Shown in pieces: positions 23,965 to 28,046 of a DNA stretch of 28,046 nt (its first letter is position 1; every line of letters starts with the position of its first letter). Below the pieces are notes generated by a model. That model made no database searches. It was not told the origin of the DNA and worked only from the letters and a program-made list of their open reading frames with translations. The stretch is taken from positions 1-28,046 of the IMG/VR virus record IMGVR_UViG_3300007346_000160; one strand, 5' to 3'. This DNA comes from a virus. Position numbers and translations under genes: made by a program.

Positions 23965-24874
23965 TGTACTATCCCTATTTGATGGTATTAGTTGCGGACA
24001 AGTAGCCTTAGAACGTGCAAATATTAAAGTAAATAAATACTTTGCTTCTGAAATTGATAGACATGTAATTAATGTAACACAAACAAACTACCAAAATACA
24101 ATACAAGTAGGAGATGTTATTAAACTGAAAGGTTCTGACTTTCCACATATTGATTTATTAATTGGAGGTTCACCGTGTCAAGGATTTAGCCTAAGTGGTA
24201 AACAACTTAACTTTAAAGATCCAAGAAGTAAATTATTCTTTGAGTTTGTTAGATTACTACATGAAGTAAAACCTAAATATTGGCTACTTGAAAATGTAGT
24301 AATGAAGCAAGAATATCAAGATATAATAAGTGAGCATTTAGGTATTGAACCTGTAAAGCTAAATAGTGCTTTAACTTCTGCTCAAAACCGTGTTAGGTTA
24401 TATTGGGCTAATTTTAATATAACTGAGCCAAATAATCAAGGCATTAAACTTCACGATATCTTAGAAGATGTTGAAATTGAAAATCTAGCAGCAATACGTG
24501 GAAGAAGATTAAACAAAGCTACAATATTAGGACGCAGATTAAATAAAGAAGGTAAAAGACAAGATTATGATAAAACTGTACCCATTACCCAATGCCTTGA
24601 AGTAAGGGCATCTAATAGAGATAAAAGTAATTGTTTAACTACTGTAGCAAAAGATACTGTTTTAACAACACTAGAACCAGGAAGATACCCAGATGTTTAT
24701 AATAGAAAATTACCTTATAGAAATTATACTAAAGTAGAAAGATGCAGGTTAATGAATTTACCGGATAATTACTGTAGCAGCATAAGCAATAACCAAGCAA
24801 TAAAAGCAACCGGAAATGGTTGGGAAGTTGGTATGATAACACATATATTTAAACAAATACCCTTTAATAATTAA
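23957..24874 (+). CDS. DNA cytosine-5 methyltransferase (305 aa)
   Basis: Motif I LSLFDGISCG (residues 5-14) binds AdoMet. Motif IV SPCQG places the catalytic Cys74. ENV (112-114) is motif VI, QNRVRLYW (143-150) is motif VIII, and GNGW (286-289) is motif X, the variant found in DNMT3-like and many phage enzymes. The target-recognition part (about 155-260) is short and includes a repeated GRRLNK motif (near 182 and 192). It probably protects phage DNA from host restriction enzymes or marks it for packaging. No cognate restriction enzyme is visible in the window. It is coupled to the peptidase gene. Confidence 0.9.
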   Translation: MINVLSLFDGISCGQVALERANIKVNKYFASEIDRHVINVTQTNYQNTIQVGDVIKLKGSDFPHIDLLIGGSPCQGFSLSGKQLNFKDPRSKLFFEFVRLLHEVKPKYWLLENVVMKQEYQDIISEHLGIEPVKLNSALTSAQNRVRLYWANFNITEPNNQGIKLHDILEDVEIENLAAIRGRRLNKATILGRRLNKEGKRQDYDKTVPITQCLEVRASNRDKSNCLTTVAKDTVLTTLEPGRYPDVYNRKLPYRNYTKVERCRLMNLPDNYCSSISNNQAIKATGNGWEVGMITHIFKQIPFNN

Positions 24875-24897
24875 TTACTTAATCTAACATAAAAATA

Positions 24898-25218
24898 ATG
24901 AAATATTTAGTTCAATTTAGCACATCAACTTGTGCACCATGTAATATCCTCAAAACTAAAATAAATAAACTTATTGAGGATAAAGCTATTGATATAAAGT
25001 ATCAATATGTAAACCTTTTAAAATTTGATACCTATGACGATGAAGTTAAAAACCTTTGGAAACATAATCCAGGTTTAAATTCTGTGCCAATTGTAGTTAT
25101 TGTAAATAAAGAAGATGATAAGTTCAAAGAACCTGAATTCTTCAATAATTTAAGCTATACTGAAATACAAAATATAGAAGAATTTATAAACGAATTTACT
25201 AATACAAATGAAGTATAA
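24898..25218 (+). CDS. Thioredoxin-like protein (106 aa)
   Basis: The fold signature is plain: MKYLVQFSTSTCAPC places the CxxC active site at residues 12-15 (CAPC), and NSVPIVVIV gives the cis-Pro at 64. Length fits a compact thioredoxin. Without a signal peptide it acts in the cytoplasm as a dithiol reductant or assembly partner. Its substrates could be the phage's own Cys-rich virion proteins; that link is inference. It overlaps the next small membrane gene by 11 nt. Confidence 0.75.
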   Translation: MKYLVQFSTSTCAPCNILKTKINKLIEDKAIDIKYQYVNLLKFDTYDDEVKNLWKHNPGLNSVPIVVIVNKEDDKFKEPEFFNNLSYTEIQNIEEFINEFTNTNEV

Positions 25219-25396
25219 TAAAAATATTCCTGCTTATTTATATTTATTAGTTTCTTTACTATGGGTTTTTATTTTAGGTAATTATATAACATTAATGTAT
25301 AAGTGCCAACAAACAATTGAAACATACCGAATTGTATTCGCTATTTTATTTATAATATTATTTATTAAACTATTTTTAAAAACTATTCAAAAATGA
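25208..25396 (+). CDS. Small membrane protein, two transmembrane segments (62 aa)
   Basis: Two hydrophobic segments are visible: residues 9-28 (AYLYLLVSLLWVFILGNYI) and about 43-59 (IVFAILFIILFIKLF). The ends are charged. The size and topology would suit a holin or membrane-interaction protein, but no lysis cassette is around it and genes on both sides overlap it, so this is a guess. Confidence 0.45.
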   Translation: MKYNKNIPAYLYLLVSLLWVFILGNYITLMYKCQQTIETYRIVFAILFIILFIKLFLKTIQK

Positions 25397-25701
25397 TTAA
25401 AAAATTTACTGAACAAAAAAATATAACAGAAAAAATTATTGATATACCTCCCTCAATGAAGGATATAGAAAAACAAAAAAAAGCAACATTAGAATTTTTG
25501 AAAGAAAATAAATTTTTATACTTTCTACTAAAAATAAAAATACTTGAAACAAAGTATGATAAAAATGGAAATATTAACTTAATGAGGTGCAGCCCTTTAA
25601 ATCCATTAAGTTATATAATATTAATTTATGACTTTTTAGTATCTTTAGTATACCAACTAAAAAATTACTTTAAATATGAGCATGTTTTCAAATACCAATA
25701 A
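25393..25701 (+). CDS. Small unknown protein with hydrophobic C-terminus (102 aa)
   Basis: The first half is Lys/Glu-rich (KKFTEQKNITEKIIDIPPSM), and the C-terminal half (about 68-95) has a hydrophobic stretch (LSYIILIYDFLVSLVYQL) that may insert in the membrane. Not recognised. ATG overlaps the stop of the upstream membrane gene by 4 nt and its end overlaps the next gene by 26 nt. Confidence 0.45.
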   Translation: MIKKFTEQKNITEKIIDIPPSMKDIEKQKKATLEFLKENKFLYFLLKIKILETKYDKNGNINLMRCSPLNPLSYIILIYDFLVSLVYQLKNYFKYEHVFKYQ

Positions 25702-26065
25702 AACTGAATTCTTAACTGAATTCATAACAAAACTTCACAAATTGTACAAGGGTAATACAATAGAAAAAATAAAGGAAGAAATATATTTTTGGAATAAAGC
25801 CCTAGAAGAAGCTAAAACCATTATACCGGAAAAAGCTTCTAATAGTAAAAACATAATCTACCTAGAGGAAGATGAAACATTCAAGGAAGCAATAACACAC
25901 TATTTAGAAGTAGATGCCCCTGAATATTGTGACATTGTTCATTGCCCATTATCACAATACGAAGAATTATTACTTATAAAATCTGGTATAGACTTTACAG
26001 TAAGATTCATTAAACTAGATTACTTTACAGTAAGATTCATTAAACTAGATTATAAAAATAACTAA
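25676..26065 (+). CDS. Small unknown protein with a duplicated C-terminal decapeptide (129 aa)
   Basis: Not recognised. The N-terminal 80 residues are helical and charged (TEFITKLHKLYKGNTIEKI). The C-terminus carries FTVRFIKLDY twice in a row, encoded by a perfect 30-nt tandem repeat at 25992-26051. Without the extra copy it would be 10 residues shorter, so the duplication looks recent and tolerated. Either ATG 25676 or 25682 could be the start. Confidence 0.5.
   Translation: MSMFSNTNKTEFLTEFITKLHKLYKGNTIEKIKEEIYFWNKALEEAKTIIPEKASNSKNIIYLEEDETFKEAITHYLEVDAPEYCDIVHCPLSQYEELLLIKSGIDFTVRFIKLDYFTVRFIKLDYKNN
25992..26051 (+). repeat. Perfect 30-nt tandem duplication inside a gene
   Basis: Positions 25992-26021 and 26022-26051 are identical, so the reading frame is kept and ten amino acids are repeated. 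Replication slippage is the likely origin. Confidence 0.85.
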
Positions 26066-26247
26066 TGGGGAAAAATAAACATAAAATACTTTAAAGTACA
26101 GCTACTATTGATGATTTAATAAAAGCTATAAAACAATTCTGGAAAGATCCACCGGAATCAAAAATTCATGTACATATTAGCGATATACATATTAACGATA
26201 GCTTGCTTCAAAAATCCTTTAATGATTTCCTCAACGAAGAAGAATAA
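26065..26247 (+). pseudogene. Interrupted 60-codon frame at the end of the plus-strand block
   Basis: The ATG at 26065 overlaps the stop of the previous gene (TAATG), the junction used repeatedly here, but codon 10 is TAA. The same frame then stays open for 50 more codons (TIDDLIKAIKQFWKDPPESK ... and an acidic end NEEE) to a TAA at 26245. No other start is available. It is either a broken gene, a sequencing error, or a gene using an unusual start. The helical, acidic end reads like real protein. Confidence 0.4.
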
Positions 26248-26277
26248 TTAAAATTTTAATTAATTTAATATCTATAT

Positions 26278-26311
26278 AGCCCTATGCTTTTTTAAGTGTA
26301 GGGCTTTTTTT
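26278..26311 (+). terminator. Rho-independent terminator closing the plus-strand block
   Basis: AGCCCTATGC (26278-26287) and GTGTAGGGCT (26296-26305) pair over 10 bp with two G-U pairs and an 8-nt loop, followed by a run of T to 26311. It is the first strong stem-loop after the last gene, so it probably ends the operon. Confidence 0.85.
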
Positions 26312-26327
26312 ATATACCCCTACCATG

Positions 26328-26375
26328 TGTATGAAATATCATATGAATATATTATTCCTATGTATGAAATATCAT
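26328..26375. repeat. Duplicated 15-nt motif
   Basis: TGTATGAAATATCAT occurs at 26328-26342 and 26361-26375, 33 nt apart, with a degenerate relative near 26400 (TATGAAGCATATCTCAT). Confidence 0.5.
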
Positions 26376-26971
26376 GCAAACTTTTAAATATAACCCCTCT
26401 ATGAAGCATATCTCATACCAATAACCTACCCCTCCGCAGCAAGAAAACTATTATTTGATACAATTCCCTCCTGTATACTCCTACTATACAAACAATATAA
26501 GTATACACACATACACATACATACAAACTTCCCCTCCTTCCATCTCCTCTCTATCTATTATGGTGTAAGATGTATACTATGAATAACAATATAACTTATA
26601 ACATACAAATACCCATTAACCAGATATTAAAATTTATAGAGGTAGATATACATACCTAATGAGGGGGTCTCTATATAATTACCCCCGATAAGAAACCGGA
26701 TTTCAAAACTACCCCCGTCAACATCAAAATTTGAATTTGAGTTTTGGAATAAAAACATATTAAAGGAATAAGTAATATGTATATGGCATAGGGTAATGGA
26801 TGACATATTATAATAAATAGTAATATATAATATAATATATATATACAATATCTCTTACATACTTAATAACTTTAGGTGACACATAGATATATTTATAATA
26901 TTACAATATATATTATATAATTGCGGCAAAGATATAGGCAAAAAGTTTAATATATAACTCCCTAGAAACCA

Positions 26972-27277
26972 GGAATTTAGCTTTTCATATAGGAGGGGAT
27001 CCGGCATAACTGCTTGATAATCAATGATTTAAGAAACTATATCAATGAGTTATATATTACAATTATTTATATATGGCAGAAATAACATATTAAAGAAAAT
27101 TATATGTGATAAAATTTTAAATTTACCTTTGCTCTCAATACCTCCATAACATATTGAAAACCAATAATTTAGATATATCACAAAAACTTAATATGAAATT
27201 TACCTTTTTAGGGGTATAGATTATATCGAAACATTATAATTATATTTGGTCCAGATTCCGATGGGAATTTAGCTTTT
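26972..27277 (+). promoter_or_regulatory. Four copies of an AATTTA[CG]CTTT motif
   Basis: GGAATTTAGCTTTT occurs exactly at 26972-26985 and 27264-27277, and AAATTTACCTTT exactly at 27119-27130 and 27196-27207. Spacings of the shared core are 146, 77 and 69 nt. The last copy is 26 nt upstream of the 27304 start. Candidates are phage-specific promoter elements, operator sites or RNA leader elements. Confidence 0.4.
27241..27248 (+). promoter_or_regulatory. Bacteroidota-type -7 box upstream of the 27304 gene
   Basis: TATATTTG matches the TAnnTTTG -7 element of the Bacteroidota primary sigma factor. It lies 55 nt upstream of the ATG, allowing a leader of roughly 50 nt. No clear TTTG -33 element is found at the right distance, so it is a moderate candidate. 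Confidence 0.35.
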
Positions 27278-27303
27278 TTTTAAACTTTAAATTTTTATAT
27301 AAA

Positions 27304-27870
27304 ATGAATAATTCACACACAACAATCGAATTAAAAAACACAACAAGTGAAGCAGCATTATTAATTAGTGCTGCAAAGAATGTATATGACCAATGCGACA
27401 CGGACACATTGGTTGAAGCATTAAAAGAAGGTAAGAAGTTACTCCCTAAGAAAGAAGTAACTGAGCGGACCAAGAGACGACGTTCAGAAAATAAAGCACA
27501 TAGGGACAATTTGATGTCTTACGATAACTCTTTTAAGGCATTCCGACAATTGTTGGACCTACCCAATCGTGTTACCCAAAAGACTGTGGTAGAAAATATT
27601 GACTACCTGGAGGAATACACAAGGTATTATTCTACTGATGCCGACTTTAAGAAATTGGAGGATTCAGAAAATATCTATTGGCTTCGGATTGCGGATATAA
27701 TTACTAATAAAAATAAATTTAGATTTTTCTTCACGTCCGCTCAATTGAAAAAAGTTGATGGAAACCAAGCGATTTCATGGGGTATGTTCATGTCCGTTAT
27801 TGTAAGAGTGATAACGATGGATACACCCAAATACGATAAAATACTTGCATTGTATAAGCAATCCAAGTAA
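27304..27870 (+). CDS. Isolated higher-GC gene of unknown function (188 aa)
   Basis: Not recognised. Hand-counted segments 27361-27420, 27421-27480 and 27541-27600 each have 24 G/C of 60 (40%), against 11 of 60 in 22081-22140 and 18 of 60 in 24301-24360. Codon use is also different, with CGG, CGA, GAC and ACC more frequent. The product is charged, helical and basic near residues 50-70 (KKEVTERTKRRRSENKAHRD). It stands alone between the noncoding region and a hairpin, with its own promoter candidate. Recent acquisition or a gene under other selection, such as high expression at the start of infection, could explain it. Confidence 0.65.
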   Translation: MNNSHTTIELKNTTSEAALLISAAKNVYDQCDTDTLVEALKEGKKLLPKKEVTERTKRRRSENKAHRDNLMSYDNSFKAFRQLLDLPNRVTQKTVVENIDYLEEYTRYYSTDADFKKLEDSENIYWLRIADIITNKNKFRFFFTSAQLKKVDGNQAISWGMFMSVIVRVITMDTPKYDKILALYKQSK

Positions 27871-27878
27871 CTGAATTA

Positions 27879-27922
27879 ATACCTTGTAAGATAGGGTAAA
27901 AGTACAATATCTTACAAGGTAT
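27879..27922. repeat. Perfect 15-bp inverted repeat after the 27304 gene
   Basis: ATACCTTGTAAGATA (27879-27893) pairs fully with TATCTTACAAGGTAT (27908-27922) around a 14-nt loop. It starts 9 nt after the stop codon. No strong U run follows, so it may be a terminator of weak type, an mRNA-stabilising stem, or a protein-binding site. Confidence 0.65.
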
Positions 27923-28014
27923 ATTATCTTAATACTACGCTGATATATGTGTATTAATTATACATATGTAGTAGATTGGTTTCTGTATTAATTACAATTC
28001 CATACATTGAGATA

Positions 28015-28042
28015 ACTTTGTTGTACTATATTGCCACAAAGT
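28015..28042. repeat. 7-bp inverted repeat at right edge
   Basis: ACTTTGT (28015-28021) and ACAAAGT (28036-28042) are complementary with a 14-nt spacer; the function is unknown and the window ends 4 nt later. Confidence 0.3.
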
Positions 28043-28046
28043 AAAA

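Larger units (their letters stand above)
26312..27303. other. About 1 kb noncoding region with iterated motifs
   Basis: No convincing gene is visible on either strand; a 73-codon minus frame at 26627-26848 is low complexity. The region holds a duplicated TGTATGAAATATCAT (26328 and 26361), a pyrimidine tract from about 26390 to 26560, and paired ACCCCCG motifs near 26690 and 26711. It also contains an ACATATTAAAG repeat (26755, 27085, and a variant at 27149). Four copies of a core AATTTA[CG]CTTT end in the leader of the 27304 gene. No tRNA or CRISPR pattern is seen. It may be a control, origin or packaging region. Confidence 0.5.

Noticed and set aside
25208-25396. Holin
   Set aside because: Two transmembrane segments fit, but no endolysin or spanin is adjacent and the neighbours overlap it, so the call was not made.
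26065-26094. TAA recoded as a sense codon
   Set aside because: All other genes end properly with standard stops, so genome-wide recoding is not supported; a local lesion or error is more likely.
26627-26848. 73-codon minus-strand open frame in the noncoding region
   Set aside because: The product is Ile/Tyr-rich low complexity from AT-repeats, with no domain and no gene-like context.
26990-26998. AGGAGGGG, a perfect Shine-Dalgarno
   Set aside because: The next ATG (near 27024) is followed after one codon by a stop; Bacteroidota genes in this window do not use Shine-Dalgarno sites.
26312-27303. tRNA or CRISPR array in the noncoding region
   Set aside because: No T-loop GTTCGA-type motif, no regular repeat-spacer pattern was found.
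27240-27509. 89-codon minus-strand open frame over the start of the 27304 gene
   Set aside because: It is antisense to a stronger, better-placed gene; its length is expected by chance opposite a coding frame.
1-28046. Firm assignment to crAss-like phages
   Set aside because: Sizes and gene order agree, but no diagnostic gene such as the large virion RNA polymerase or phage-family DNA polymerase is in the window, and no search could be run.

Overview
The window looks like part of a tailed double-stranded DNA phage, or a phage contig, of a Bacteroidota host. The DNA is very AT-rich. Genes are packed with 1-4 nt overlaps and no host metabolic genes are present. Start codons follow A/T-rich leaders without Shine-Dalgarno sequences, as is usual in Bacteroidota. 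The best promoter candidate, at 27241, is a TAnnTTTG box of the Bacteroidota primary sigma factor. The large terminase (819 aa), very large portal (827 aa), Cys-free 513-aa capsid protein and the two divergent gene blocks resemble crAss-like phages and relatives of marine Cellulophaga podoviruses. No family can be fixed without a database search.

Layout: 1-19324 is one long minus-strand block, read right to left. It starts with small genes of mostly unknown function (HTH-like, HU/IHF-like, DUF1573-like, a membrane-anchored Cys-cluster protein). It continues with a terminase-preceding gene, TerL, portal, an acidic scaffold-like protein, the major capsid protein, a probable head-tail connector, a large Cys-rich virion protein, several small Cys-rich proteins, and finally fibre or receptor-binding proteins. 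The last fibre gene runs off the left edge. Rho-independent terminators follow the capsid gene and the 543-aa gene.

19325-19633 is the divergent control region, with AT-rich repeats and palindromes. 19634-26247 is a plus-strand block that is probably expressed early or mid infection. It encodes an HTH protein, a UVR-motif protein overlapping an MmcB-like nuclease, a RuvC-like resolvase and a membrane-anchored BCS1-like AAA ATPase. These are followed by a small acidic protein, a ClpP/SppA-like serine peptidase, a 5-methylcytosine DNA methyltransferase, a thioredoxin-like protein and small membrane or unknown proteins. A strong terminator at 26278-26311 closes the block.

26312-27303 is about 1 kb without a convincing gene. 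It carries iterated motifs and an extremely G-poor pyrimidine tract. It leads into an isolated gene of clearly higher GC (27304-27870), followed by a perfect 15-bp inverted repeat.

The left block builds and fills the virion. The right block handles DNA recombination, repair and modification and adds a protein-quality or membrane module. The points most worth following up are the BCS1-like ATPase and its neighbours, the cysteine-rich virion proteins beside a Cys-free capsid and a phage thioredoxin-like protein, the iterated-motif noncoding region, and a 71% GC element between small genes at 16324-16357.
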